This document shows, piece by piece, positions 13,633-24,804 of a DNA stretch of 64,000 nt. Source of the DNA: Taudactylus pleione (lineage: Eukaryota > Chordata > Amphibia > Anura > Myobatrachidae). The notes under the pieces were generated by a model that was given only the letters and a program-made list of their open reading frames with translations, made no database searches and had not been told where the DNA came from. Both the position numbers and the translations under genes were made by a program. Where the stretch lies: NCBI GenBank assembly GCA_031769625.1, contig JAUIMM010001247.1, forward strand, positions 558,501 to 622,500, given 5' to 3'. The stretch's first letter is position 1. Every line of letters starts with the position of its first letter.

Positions 13633-15590
13633 AGATCTGGGGTAATATGAATCAATCCTTGTACAATAGATCATGTTCTGGCTGTCTCATTTCTGTGAGT
13701 TGCCATCAAATATGATAAGAACATGGTTTACCATGGGAGTGTGGGGGTGGGGGTTCATGGACAGCCACAATAAAACTAAAAACTACAGAAGGAGGTTTTG
13801 TCCATATACCCTCTACTGCATACATTGGCCGGAAGAGAGTCCAGTGTTTTTATCCATGGCAGCCACGTACCTGTTTTAGATGCAGCAATTTTTGCCATTT
13901 AAGTGCTGACTGCACAGTGTACACTTTGTGGCAAGCTAGGTCTTGTTTCCCATGAGTGTAACAATGCAACCTGTTACCTGTGCGGTGAGGAAGGCCACCC
14001 CTAGAGTAGGTGCCCCTGGGCAAACCATAATATGAAGGATGAACAGGATCAAAGGGTAAAGGTGAGGAGAGAAGTAAATCAGGAGAAAGTACAGCAGGTC
14101 CTTCCAGGTAAGGAAATAAATAAGGACTGGTAGAAGTATCCAGGAAAAAGGAATGGTGGTGACCCTGTTTTCATGTCTAGACGAGTGGCAGGGAAAGTGT
14201 CAAAGAGAAGAGTTGCTTTGGTCAAAGGAGAAAGAGATAAAGGGAAGAGGAGAAAGGGGCATGAGGAAGATAGAGATGAGGTGGTGCTGGAAGCTTTGGA
14301 ATGGGACTCGGTTGGAACTGAATTAGTAGTAGAGAAAGCAGTGGGTGGAGATCATCCTGTAGAAATTATGGTGGTACAGGAAACTCCAGATTTGGCAGAG
14401 GAGGAGAGGTGGTATCCATGGAATCTTCAGGTTCAGTAATAGAGCCAAGTGAGGCACCTGTCTGTGGGGTGGTGGAGGTACTGGACTTAATAAAAAGGTT
14501 GGAACATAAGCTGCCAGTTCTAGGGCCTTCCCAAACTTTAGATGACCTGTCTCAGGAAGAGGCAGACAAAACTGATGACACATTGGGTGTCATTGAGGTG
14601 GAGAAAGGCTTTTCCTAAAAGTGGAGTTATTTGGGGTCCTAGCTCCTCAGATAAAGGGTGCGGGAAGTATGTAAAGTAATGATGAGCATGGTCCTGCTTT
14701 TATAACCAAATGAACATGTATCCCCAAACAATGTGTCTTCCATAGATTCCGAACATGCTCTTTTTATGGCCTTTGATTTTTTCAACATGATCGAGATCGA
14801 TTTTTTATATTTGTAGGAGACTAGAATAAGTAAGTATGACACCCTCTGCAGGATGAAGAGAGAGTGGAGGCATGAGCCTTCCTACTGGTCTCTTCTGGCC
14901 GAGCCGTACGATGGGATATGGTGGGGTGGAAGCATTTTTTTACTGGTATTGTAACTGTGCACAGGGTTATAGAATTACAGGCAGGTACTGTAGGTGTATG
15001 ATTTTAGATGTCAACTTGAGGGGACATGAGCTGAGACTCATTAACATCTATGGGCTGCAGGTGTCATGTCTCTTCAGGGAGATTAAACCGTTCCTTTTTA
15101 TGGCCCAGCAGATTGTCTTCAGAGGTGATTTTAACACCGTCAGTAGGCCAAAAGCCAGGGGAGGTTCAAGGACAACTCCTTGGCTCCTGATTGCAATTTT
15201 TTAGTGAGTATGGTTAGACCGGCAGGCATGGTGGATGCACATGTTCACCATTTCCCAGACCTCACCGGTTACACCTATTTTAGTGGTAGTCATAGGTCTA
15301 GGAAAAATACATTTTTTGTTAAGGCATCCTCAAAAGCTTGCCTCCCGAGGTAAGGCTAGTAGAGTAGTCTTTTCTCTCTGTCCCTTTGAATGCTTCAAAA
15401 GGCACTCAGAAAGGACAGGGCCTATGGAGCTTGAACTCTGAGCTCCTAAAGGAAGAAAGAGTTAGACAATCCATTAGAGACTTCTTTCAGTCACAGGAAA
15501 CACTTTTGGAGGCAGGTTGGAGTAGATCTGAGTGGTGGGAAGAAATTAAAAAGAAAATTTGGAGACTCTTCCATAGGCTGGCAACTAAAA
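13633..15590 (+). mobile_element. LINE copy A, Tx1/L1-like, 5'-truncated front part
   Basis: This segment aligns by eye with LINE copy C (36311-37560 and 39292-39960). It holds the end of ORF1 (zinc knuckles, about 13880-14010), an acidic/charged ORF1 tail, and the start of ORF2 with an apurinic-endonuclease-like domain at about 14730-15200. Recognisable parts are WSLLAEPYDG, ILDVNLRGHELRLINIYG and GDFNT. It starts abruptly at the 54-bp array inside ORF1 and ends where a hAT element begins. Stops and shifts are frequent; for example the codon for Gln in the LQETR-type endonuclease motif is TAG near 14814. The copy is not functional. Confidence 0.8.
13880..14012 (+). pseudogene. LINE A ORF1 zinc-knuckle region
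   Basis: Three successive Cys/His clusters can be read: a degenerate CRHLSADC, then CGKLG-VSHEC, then CYLCGEEGHP. The third knuckle is cut by TAG directly after Gly-His-Pro, and the frame then continues as SRCPWANHNM. Copy C has a stop (TAA) at the same codon. Knuckles of this kind belong to ORF1 proteins of Tx1-clade LINEs, where they are thought to bind the element RNA. Confidence 0.7.
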
Positions 15591-16034
15591 AGTGTGAACC
15601 GGACCATTTTTGCTGGATTTGGCTCTGATTTGTCATTTGGCTTTGGAATTGGATTTGTCAAACCACCATGAGTGGTTTTGGATTTGGATTTTTACAAAAT
15701 TTACAAAAGCAAAAAACACATAAATTTGGCTTTTTTTGTTCCTAGAGTATTGCTAACCTCAATAACATTAATTTCCAGTCATTTACAGTCAATTTAGACC
15801 ACCTCACAATATTGTTTTCACCATTATTGGCCAAAAGCTGCAGTGAGCAGGCTAGTTACTAAGCAACAGAGCAGCGGCACAGACAACACAGTTTAGGGAA
15901 CATCTATGAAACAGTGCCACACAGCAGTGGCAGAAATGAAAGGTAGTGTAAGATGGAATTGTCCTTGGGCCCTCCTACCTACCCTTATGTTGGATATTAA
16001 AAAGAACATGTACATTTTAACAAACCAAGCTAAT

Positions 16035-16325
16035 AGAGCAGGAAGCTCACTACTGATATCACGAGTGATGTCAGTAGGGCCGCCCACAAATGGCAGGTGT
16101 TCCTTCAGGAACGCCTCCATTTGTCCAGCCACCCCGCCTACAAAATGGGGCGACTGTCGATCAACATCGACAGCCACCCCATTTGTAGAGAGCCTCGGAG
16201 CGAGTGAATTTCTCACTCGCTACGGGGCTTGCGCACGTGCATGGCATGCGCGGCGCATGCGCAATGCCCCACCATTGACCCACTTGCAAGCACATAGCAC
16301 TTGTGAGCGGGTCTGAATCAGGCCC
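16035..16325. mobile_element. Partial hairpin-array MITE, same family as 20589-21137
   Basis: The right end GGGTCTGAATCAGGCCC (to 16325) and the order of short inverted repeats match the right half of the 549-bp element in the 5' LTR. Local hairpins include CTGTCGAT/ATCGACAG near 16156-16174 and GCGAGTGA/TCACTCGC near 16200-16220. The left end is missing, so this copy is truncated or was lost in the same deletion that removed the hAT C-terminus. Confidence 0.65.
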
Positions 16326-16479
16326 TATGTTCCTTGTGACGTCTTAGTTGTGGACTTCGGATGCAGCCAGAGAACAGGAGCTATCAACAAGGCTCCAAAT
16401 GAAAAGATTGTGATATGGAGTCGTTCGGCACTTCTGGGGCCACAGATGTGTATTTCTTTGCCAATAATTTAATTCTGAG

Positions 16480-18334
16480 ATATGCGGGCCACAGACAGCA
16501 TCTCCTGCACGCCCCTGTCATTTTTTAAAAAACCCTGCACCACTAAGTTGATCGTGTGAGCAAAACAGGGGATGTGTTGAAATTCACCCAGCTGTAATGC
16601 TTTTACAATATTTGTGGCATTATCAGAAATCACAAATCCTGAGGAGAGTCCAAGTGGGGTAAGCCATGTTTCTATGACATCTCTTAATTTTTCTAAGAGG
16701 TTGTCAGCGGTATGCCTCTTATTGAATCCGGTGATACACAGAGTAGCCTGCCTCTGAATTAGCTAGCATTGTTTGTTAGATACTGCTTCTGCTGCTGCTG
16801 AAGGCGATTCACCCACCCAGTGGGCTCTTGCAGTCATGTAATCTTTAGTTTGCCCACTATCGCTTGTCCGCATATCTGTGGTTAAGTGGACAGTGGGTAC
16901 AATGGCATTTTGTAGGCCAATAATTAACGTTTTTTTTACATTCTGGTACAGTCAAGGAATGGCTGTTCAGGTAAAATGAAACTGAGATGGAATTTGGTAC
17001 CGGGGACACAGGACCTAAATTAACTGTGTAAAACCCACTGCATTAATTGCAGATATTGGACACAGATCTAATACTAGCATAGCCGTCATGGCCTCAGTGA
17101 TCCACTGTGCGACTGGGTGAGAGCTGTCATATTTGCTTTGCAAGGATTGATTAACAGTCAGTTGATTTGTTAAATTACTACTAGTAGTCTTTTTGGTCCA
17201 CTTCTGGGATAAAAGATCGACCCCCAGCAGCAGCAGCAGGCCTAGTGCTCAAGGATTCTTCTATGGAGTGCTGGAAAGGGACAATAACTAGCAATAACAA
17301 ATTGGATGCCGGACTACCTCTGATCATTACTGAGAATATTGAGGGTAAAGGTGTTGGCGGTGAAGATTGTAGGTGCTTTGATCTAGTAGAGAGAAGGTAG
17401 CTAGCTGATGCTTGATTGCTTGTTGTTATTTATTAGCACCAGTTTCTGACGTTATCAAATACATGTCATGAACTTGCTGCAGATGACGTAATAGCGTAGC
17501 GGTTCCTAGATGCTTAATGTCCCTACCTCTACTTACTGTGGTTCCACAATGGCTACAGATGGCTTGACAAATGTGGTTAAGATTTGGGTAAAAATTATTT
17601 CACACATAAAAGGTGGATTTGTTGATCCTATGCCCTGGCATGACAATGGCCTTCTTCTTATAATGGCCAAGAACTGCTTCCACTGGTAACTGACTTACAT
17701 AAACAACATCCTCATCCTCAATATCCTCATTTGTGCCAGCATCAGCTACACAAATATCCCCCTCATCCTCTTGCAATTTCACAGTGACATCCTCAATTTC
17801 TATGTCATCAGCTATAGTTGTGCTGCTCATCCCCACAAATACAGAGGGAGCAGAAACTGTGGTAGGCAGCTTCTCTGAAAGGTCAGGCTCACACATAGCA
17901 CTCGTGGACACACTTAGACTCTCCTCAGGGATTTGTGACATTTGTGTTTCTGAACGCACAGTTTGATATACTGCTTTAGTGGTTTTCAGTTTTTTACACT
18001 TATTCTAATGTCTGATTGAAAAGGTCATGAGAGTCAGAAGATGCCTCACTGACAGTTGCCTGAGCCTTTCCTTGCCACTGTGTGTGATGAATGGTATGTT
18101 GCCAATTTTCTGTTTTTCTGCACTAACCTTTAGAGGTGTTTTTGTCTTTAACCCTGTAAAATCTCGATTTTTTTATTTCAGTTACTCTGATTTTTTAAAG
18201 CCTCTACGCTCTTGAGCATCAGCTTTAGATGATAGTGAAGTACTAGTATCGTTATCATGACAGGTTGCAGCAGCTGCAGTACTAGCATTTGATTGCTGCT
18301 TCTGCTCTCCTCTCTTTTGGTTGTTGTGATCCAT
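16480..18334 (-). pseudogene. hAT-2 transposase N-terminal remnant
   Basis: An ATG on the minus strand at 18334-18332 starts a protein resembling the N-terminus of the 44357-47476 transposase: a short Ser/Ala-rich leader, a basic region, then an acidic stretch in the open frame 17959-17600 (IEDVTVKLQEDE, VVYVSQ, KKAIVMPG). Beyond this the BED zinc-finger and catalytic-core regions are still alignable to about 16490 at DNA level but are broken by many stops. The dimerisation region is missing altogether. The product, if any, would be non-functional. Confidence 0.75.
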
Positions 18335-18394
18335 ATTGATGAAAATACTGAAGTTGTAAAAAAACTACTTACTAGTATTATGTATTTACTAATC

Positions 18395-18810
18395 ACCACT
18401 CACTGCAGAGTCACAGTACTGGTGTGGTATAGACACACAGTGGGGAATGGCCAGCAGAGTCACAGTACTTGTATACACAGTGGTTATGCCCCAAGGAGTC
18501 ACATTGCTTGTATACACAGTGAGTTATGGCCTGCAGAGTCACAGTACTTGTATACAGTACACAGTGGGGTACAGCACTTTTTTATTACTTTTCTTGTGTT
18601 AACTTGTCACAGTACTTGTGTGCTATGAACACACAATGGGCTACGACCCAAGGAGTCACAGTGCTTGTATACACAGTGGGGTATAGCCCAAGGAGTCACA
18701 GTGCTTGTATACACAGTGGGGTACAGCCAACAGAGTCACAGTACTTGTATACACAGTGGGGTATGGCCCAATGAGTCACAGTACTTGTATATACAGTGGG
18801 GTACAGCTCC
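18395..18810. repeat. 40-bp tandem repeat upstream of hAT-2 transposase
   Basis: About ten units of roughly 40 bp, GAGTCACAGTACTTGTATAC followed by ACAGTGGGGTATGGCCCAA, lie immediately upstream (in transposase sense) of the hAT-2 ATG at 18334. Some units are interrupted by short non-repeat segments (for example 18575-18605). The array sits at the same place as the 155-160-bp array of hAT-1 but has an unrelated sequence. It is also unrelated to the 40-bp satellite at 1-8965. Confidence 0.85.
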
Positions 18811-18846
18811 AAAAACAACTGTGAAATGGCGCCGAGTCCTGGCGGT

Positions 18847-19725
18847 AAATTTACTAAAGTTTGATTTTGTTTTCTGTTCGATTTTGCATTCGATTTTGGT
18901 TTGATTTTTTTTATGAAAGGATTTACTAAAAGCAAAATTGAATGTCAAATCGAATAGAAAAAGGAATTTGAAATGAAATCGATAGGATTACTTAATTTGC
19001 TAACATTCAATTTGTAAATCGAATGAAAGACAAACTTAAACTCGAACTGCAAATCCCCAAATGAAGTAAAGAACTGCATGCATTCATTTTCAGCATGGGC
19101 AGTTCGATTTCACACAGATACATGCATACATCAGTGAGATGCATGTATGTATCTTACTGTAACAAGCTTGTAAAGAGATCACGTTTAAAAATGATGTGGG
19201 GACCACCCCTAAATACACACCCAGCCCCAGACTTTTCATAGCCAGTCCTGGTTGTGTAAGTACAGGGAAAAAATTGCGTAGTTTACCCTGTACTTAGCAC
19301 AATCAGCACCAGGCTCAGATCCTTCCTTGGTCTTGGTACAGTATAATAAAAAAACGAGAACCGCGATCCACGCAACAGGTAACATCCACAATGTTACCTC
19401 CTGAATGAAAAGCTCAGATGCAGCTTCTCCCTTTGTAGAGCCATATCTGAGCATTCATTGGCTGAGAGGTCAGCCCCCGCCTCTCTCAGCCAATGAACGT
19501 CTCCCTCCATTGAAGTCAATGGATACCAGCAGGGTTACTAAAGGTGATTCTGCGGTTCCCACCATTGACTTCAATGGTGGGAGCCATTCATTGGCTGAGA
19601 GAGGTGGGGCCTGACCTTTCTCGGCCAATGAACTGGCTGACTAGCGTTCAGGAGTAATGTCTCGGCTGGGGAACCCGATGACAGGGTTTTCCTGGCTGTG
19701 ACATTACCCCTCTGCTAGAAAGGAT
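18847..19725. repeat. AT-rich repeat, inverted arm and palindrome cluster left of the provirus
   Basis: From 18847 the sequence is AT-rich with repeated TCGATTTTG/CAAAATCGA motifs and starts with AAATTTACTAAAG, a common MITE-like terminus. Bases 19130-19345 recur in inverted orientation at about 28600-28805 on the other side of the provirus, so this is one arm of a foldback-like element or one of two inverted family members. Bases 19443-19634 form a cluster of short palindromes (separate entry). No coding sequence is seen. Confidence 0.65.
19443..19634. repeat. Cluster of nested short palindromes
   Basis: Two hairpins with TTCATTGGCTGAGAG stems (19454-19497 and 19587-19633) flank two further hairpins, TCCATTGA/TCAATGGA at 19506-19523 and CCCACCATTGA/TCAATGGTGGG at 19558-19581. 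The arrangement is itself roughly mirror-symmetrical around 19540. It is non-coding and probably the core of a foldback or MITE-type element. Confidence 0.8.
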
Positions 19726-20588
19726 TGTCAATGCTGGATAATTGGCTGACACAAGATCAGTTTAAAATTGGATCGCAGCGATGCCATCTTGCGACTGGCC
19801 GCAAGACGCCATCTTGGAAATGAGATCGTAAGATGCCATTTTGCGAATGGCCGCCTAAGTGCCATTTTAGATAAACTCACATTTTAGTACATGTGGCGAT
19901 ATTACTATTACCATCATGCGATTGCATCTGTGACCATCGCCATAAGTTACGGCGATTCATCAAAAGCCCATTTCATGACTTTACGTAGTTTGGGTGCTCT
20001 GGCTAAAGTGTGTGTATTATTATAATTCCCCTAAAGGATATATTTCAGAAATGGCTGTACAGTATGTCAAAATTGGATTGCATTAGCTGAACAGAGCAAA
20101 TGGCCATGTGACAACTAGCTGGTGTAGACAAGCTTCCTGGACATAACGTCTGCTCTCACTACAGGTGGCCCTGCTCTAATACAGCAAGAGGGTCATTTGT
20201 AGCACCTTACATTAGCAGGCTTCCTACAATAAAATACCTTTAAAGCCAAGAGTGTTATCTGAGGTTTGCGTCTTGTAGCTGTGCTCATTTGCATCTACAC
20301 AGGCCCTGGGAGAACAAAGACCAGTATTTTGGAGCCTGAAAAGGGTGGGGGCTGCTGGGGCATGAGCAAGTCATAGAACTATAATGCTCAGCATTCCACA
20401 CTGCTAGGTGTTCTCATACACAAATTAATATGCAAAATTGCGCTGTTAACTAGTCGCATATTAGCGAATGCATAAGACCCTGTATGAAAACGCTGAATAT
20501 TAGCTTCACGCACACGCATCTTCCCCAAGTTAACTAGCATCTTTACATCAAACCCCACATACTCACGCCTTACATATTCACATACAAG

Positions 20589-21137
20589 GGCCCTCATTCA
20601 GAGCCGTACGCTCTGAGCAGAGCGCACGCTCTGCATGAGGGCCGGGCTCCTTTTTCATGGAGCGTCCTCCTGGACGCTCGTATAGCTGTGGGTCACCACC
20701 CACAGGCTATACGAGCGTGCATTTTGATGGCCGCGATGGTCGTGACCATCGCGACCATCGAAATTGCGAGCCAGAGCCTGCGGTTGAGGTTTTCAACCGC
20801 AAGCTCTGGAGTGATTTTGGCTCTATCAGAGCCAAAATCACTCCCACTGACATCACTAGTGATGTCAGTGGGCCGGCTTCTGACGGGAGGCGTTCCCGTG
20901 GGAACGCCCCCGTCAGGGAGGCATGCCCCCGGCACGCCCACCAAAGGGGGCGTGCTGTCAATCAACATTGACAGCACGCCCCCTTTGATCGGACACAACG
21001 AGCGAAGGAAAGTCCTTCGCTCGTCGTGTCTGGCGCATGCGCACGACGGAGCTCCCTCCGTCGTGCGCATGCTCAGTGCAGACCATCGACCCACTTGCGA
21101 GCGTACAGCCGCTCGCGAGTGGGTCTGAATCAGGCCC
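20589..21137. mobile_element. Hairpin-array MITE inserted in the 5' LTR
   Basis: The 549-bp insertion starts GGCCCTCATTCAGAGCC and ends GGGTCTGAATCAGGCCC (imperfect terminal inverted repeats). The 3' LTR shows the uninterrupted site CATACAAGGTTCC (27780 region), so the target duplication is AAG (or AA if one more G belongs to the element). The interior is a chain of about twelve adjacent hairpins. Examples are 20660-20679; 20771-20809; 20810-20842 (15-bp perfect stem); 20843-20872 (30-bp perfect palindrome); 20943-20986 (20-bp perfect stem, 4-base loop); 20999-21023; 21035-21072; and 21088-21125. It has no protein-coding capacity. A 3-bp duplication fits PIF/Harbinger- or CACTA-type mobilisation, but the terminal sequence does not settle the superfamily. 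Confidence 0.85.
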
Positions 21138-21543
21138 AAGGTTCCATAAGCTTTAAGGTATAAGATTCAAGTATGCACATTTATTATAATTGTTAGGAAA
21201 TAAAGATTATTTCATAACTAAGGTTTTATACATGATAAGTAAGCCATGTTTGGTATTGTACTGATGTGTACTCTCTCAACAGTATTCCTGTAACATCGAT
21301 GTAGAGATCGCAATATGCATTCTCAACTTATGGACCGCAGAGACTTCAAGTAACAAAATGTACATTATATGAACACCTGTTAGGATGTTGCATGAGGCAG
21401 GAAACCAGAGACCCCCAGTTGTTAGAAGCTGGGTTGTGTCTATTTGAATCAACCTGTTAAATGCCTTGTAACATATGCCCTCTCCTTTAGGACCAATGGT
21501 ATTAGCAACAAACTTCTCTATTGTGTTGTTTATTTCTGGGGGG

Positions 21544-21551
21544 TATAAATA
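21544..21551 (+). promoter_or_regulatory. Putative TATA box of the 5' LTR
   Basis: TATAAATA follows a G-rich run and is conserved in the 3' LTR at 28183-28190. Its place, about 340 bp before the LTR end, fits a U3/R promoter. Function is inferred from position only. Confidence 0.5.
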
Positions 21552-21889
21552 TGTGTGCTCTGACCCTGGGTTCCTAGTCTTTGTGCTGAATGCTGATTAA
21601 CGAGGGGTTTCTTGCTGATGCCTAACATCTGGACCAGAGAGCGCTGCGTATAATTATACTTGGGTCTGTATAATCTCTTTGCGCTAAGATTATATGAGGA
21701 TCATAGCGTGTAACTGCTGTACTTTTACTGAATAATACTTTGTGCTTTGGAACCACAGGTTCTAAGTCTGGAGTCTTTATTTACTGTATGACTGCGTACG
21801 CAAATTAGCGTCATCCTTAGAGGTTTATAGGAAGGATATTAGAAGGTATAGGCAGGGGTATTTATAAGGTTCAAAGACAGAATCCTTAG

Positions 21890-22682
21890 TTGGGGACTCA
21901 TAGTGAAGTCACTTACCCACTCACACGGCACATGCGGTTATCGATTTCTCACCAAAGGGTGGAGTGACCACATACAGGGTTTACCTGCAACCGCTTTGTG
22001 CTGAGAGATCACTATCCGTTTTCGTGTGAGCAAAGGAAGCTGACTAGAATCCAGGGACAAGAGAGGAAAAAGTTTGTTTTCCTTTGTTGATAGAACCTAA
22101 CATTTAAAGGGGTGCCGCAGTATTGAACACGCGGCTGAGTTGCAGTTTTGCGCACAGTAAAGATGCACTTTTGTGTGCGCAGCTAAAGGTTGTCATATGG
22201 TTGTGTGGTAGTCGCATTATTGTGTATGCGACTGGTCACACAATAGCGTATACGTACTTCCGGTCATGCTGCCACGTGTTTAAACAAAACCATTGAGGTT
22301 TACATTCTTTTCAATTGTTGTCAATATCTGGGTTAACGTGTATTTTTTCTGCGCAGGAAAAAAGTGTGTAACAGTGTTTGTTGGTAGGGGTAACTTGTTC
22401 CCTAAAGTTAGAGGTACCGTATGACCTTTAAGGGCTAAGTGCTAGCCTCTTGGTAAGCAGCTTACCATTCTATACACAGTAGCAGGTGTACATGTTGTCT
22501 TTGTTGTAGAGAGGTGCGTGGAAGTAGCCGACTTAAACTTCCATAGGTGTGGAAGTTGCCTTCTTCAAATCTTCACAGGTGTGTGGGCGCTGCCGTTTAA
22601 ATCGTCCACAGGTAAGTGAAAGTATCTTGATTGTCTTTCACCAGTTTAAATCTTTATTGAAAAGCATAGGAGTTGTCTCAGA
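21890..22682 (+). other. Proviral leader with putative primer-binding site
   Basis: TGGGGACTCATAGTGAAG at 21891-21908 begins one base after the LTR and starts with the TGG expected for pairing to a tRNA CCA end. I cannot assign the tRNA. The remaining leader is non-coding as far as I can see. Confidence 0.55.
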
Positions 22683-24003
22683 ATGGAAGCCATGCAAACA
22701 ATAGAGATGTTAGACAATGATGTGCTGCTAATGGAGGCGCCGATTGGATCGGCCCGTCGTATTATGCATACTAAGTACGGTACTTATGCAATAAGGTATT
22801 GTGATGTATGGTTTAAAATGACGATGAAGAGTGTTAGACCGTTTCCCAGAATTGGTAGTTTTGATAAAAATGTATTAGACAATGTCCGGGATCACATCAG
22901 TATGGTGCGATCCTGAACCCTCTCTTAAGCAACTATAAAGAAAATCTTCAAAATGTGGATGATGAGCCTATTGTAATGTCTGCCATTTCCCATGCTGTGC
23001 AGATGATAGATGCTGCATCACCACAATCACGGGTGGTGCCGCCATCTCCATCGGTAACAGCAAGGGAAGTGCTAACACACTCTGCACCCATAGAGGAAGT
23101 TGTTCATACCATACATATCAGCAGCAGACTAAACCCCCAGCCAGGTAACCAGGTCAGAGGTAGCAGCGCTACCGGTCTGCATCCCATTCGGACAATAACT
23201 GTTCCGAATGGAAATGCAGATGAGAACGGTGTAGTGCCCACGAGGGAAGTAATAATGCATTGTTCGTGGACAAGAGCAGAACTAAATTCCATCATAAATG
23301 ATTTCCCCGATCCCAAAAGGAACTAGCCAAATGTCAGAGATTTTTGAGGAATTTGGGTAGTTCTCATGAGCCAACTAATAAAGATTGGCATGTGGTGTTA
23401 AGGGCCTGTCTGCCACGCAATACCGACATGACAAAATTTGTCACGGATTGTGTATTGGATGGTGACGTTCCCTTAACAGACCAAGTAAACCAAGATAATA
23501 TTACCCGGGTTCAGACCTAACAGCCTGGCTGGAGGGGAGTCACAATAGATACCCTCATAGAATCTGCCATAGAACATGATAAAAACATCTCAAAGAAGAG
23601 AGAGACCCAGAGCGAAAAACTAATGGCTGTCAGTATCCAAGCTCTGGAAGGAATGACTGTAACATCACAGCCAGTAGACACACCTGCACTATACACACAC
23701 TTGCACCTGAACAGTTACACGTCCTCACCAATCCCACACCACAGCAAACACATCCTTACCCCACATATAATACACAACCACAGGTCCCATGCTACCCACA
23801 AATTCCATACCTCCCACCATACCCTTATCCTCCATATTCCTACCCATACCCACCATCTTTCCCACTTGCTCAACTCCCACAACAATTCTTTCAGCCACCC
23901 CAATCAAAAAAGATGTTTTAACTGTCACCAAGTGGGACGCATAAGTAAGTACTGCAAAGTGAAGAACACCACACAGGAACACGAGTTTCCCATGGGTTCA
24001 TAG
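22683..24003 (+). pseudogene. gag remnant (matrix/capsid/nucleocapsid), frame-broken
   Basis: Three open stretches in three different frames (22683-22916, 22955-23326, 23623-24003) together occupy the gag position, the first from an ATG at 22683. The second ends in a capsid-like segment (SWTRAELNSIINDFPDP). The third includes a Pro/His-rich part and, in the sequence at 23913-23954, a retroviral nucleocapsid-type knuckle CFNCHQVGRISKYC, in which the usual His is Arg. Between 23326 and 23623 the reading is broken by stops and shifts. No intact Gag could be made. Confidence 0.7.
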
Positions 24004-24780
24004 GTAACCCCAGTATCTTCTCCCAGGCCTTATATGACTGTTTACAATCTTTTCAACCTGCCAATGGATCTGTTCTAATGTAAAATGTGGACGATTTATT
24101 GTTGTATTTAGGTCATGTTTAAATGATATTTAACTGTTGTGCTTTATCTCCCACTCATAGGACACAAGGTTGCTAAGGATAAATGGCAGCCATGCCAGGC
24201 TAAGGTCAAATACTCGGAATACTATCCAACCCAAGGGCCCAGGCATTATTTAGAGCAGTAGCTATTAATAACAATATTTAATTGCAGGAACCTGTATGCA
24301 GATACTATATCCCTAGAATTATTCAAAGTGATGGGGGGACTTATTTTACAGGTGACGTTTCCCAGAACATGTGTAAGGTGATGGGTAATAAAACCAAGAT
24401 CATTCCAGACTGTCATTTCTTTTATCTGTCCCCCCTTTGAGATACAAAGATGAATAAGAATAACAGAAATTGAAAGTGTTATTAACTAACATGTCTAATG
24501 CAAACTGTCATGATGTCAAACCTGGGGAATTTGTTATGATCCGAATTCTTTTAGCTCAGGTTGTTTGACTGATTGGTGGAAAGGTCTGATTGTTGACAAA
24601 GTACCACATCCTCAAATGGTGGCCGGGGAAGATACGTGGGTCCATTCCACTCACTATAGGGAGGTTAACCAACCGGTGGAGATACAAGGCAGAGATGAGG
24701 CCCATAACGTGGACCTGTCAATTTGCGAGCTTATGCCAGAAGGATTAAAAAGGTGATGGTGAGATACCTGAGCTAAAGAA
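24004..24780 (+). pseudogene. pol remnant: integrase pieces only
   Basis: Around 24318-24420 the sequence reads QSDGGTYFTG followed by a Cys-Lys-x-Met/Leu-Gly motif, which corresponds to the second catalytic Asp region of retroviral integrase. From 24525 to 24760 there is a GEFVMIRI stretch and, in another frame, VAGEDTWVHSTHYREVN, matching the C-terminal part of gammaretrovirus-like integrases. Protease, reverse transcriptase and RNase H are absent, which implies a deletion of about 2.5 kb or more between gag and this point. Confidence 0.7.
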
Positions 24781-24804
24781 ATGTGTAGATCAGTGCTCCC
24801 AGCA

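Larger units (their letters stand above)
15591..18846 (-). mobile_element. Degraded hAT element (hAT-2), internally deleted
   Basis: The segment matches the complete hAT at 43741-49600 over its left end (15600-16020 against 43745-44250), its N-terminal transposase region and its right end (AAATGGCGCCGAG near 18825 against AAATGGCGCCGGC near 49414). The C-terminal transposase region (equivalent of 44357-45550) is absent. In its place lie part of a hairpin-rich element (16035-16325) and about 150 bp of unknown sequence. The left terminus TAAAAAGTGTGAACCGG near 15586 is a decayed version of TAGGGGTGTGCACCGG. The right terminus is lost at the junction with an AT-rich repeat near 18847. Confidence 0.8.
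19726..21889 (+). repeat. 5' LTR, carrying a 549-bp insertion
   Basis: The LTR begins TGTCAATGCTGGATAATTGG and is collinear with 26926-28533 up to the shared end AATCCTTAG (21889). Its extra 556 bp relative to the 3' copy is nearly all one inserted element (20589-21137). A TATA-like TATAAATA lies at 21544-21551 in a GGGGGGTATAAATA context, a plausible retroviral promoter box. The LTR ends are not the textbook TG...CA at the right side. Confidence 0.9.
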
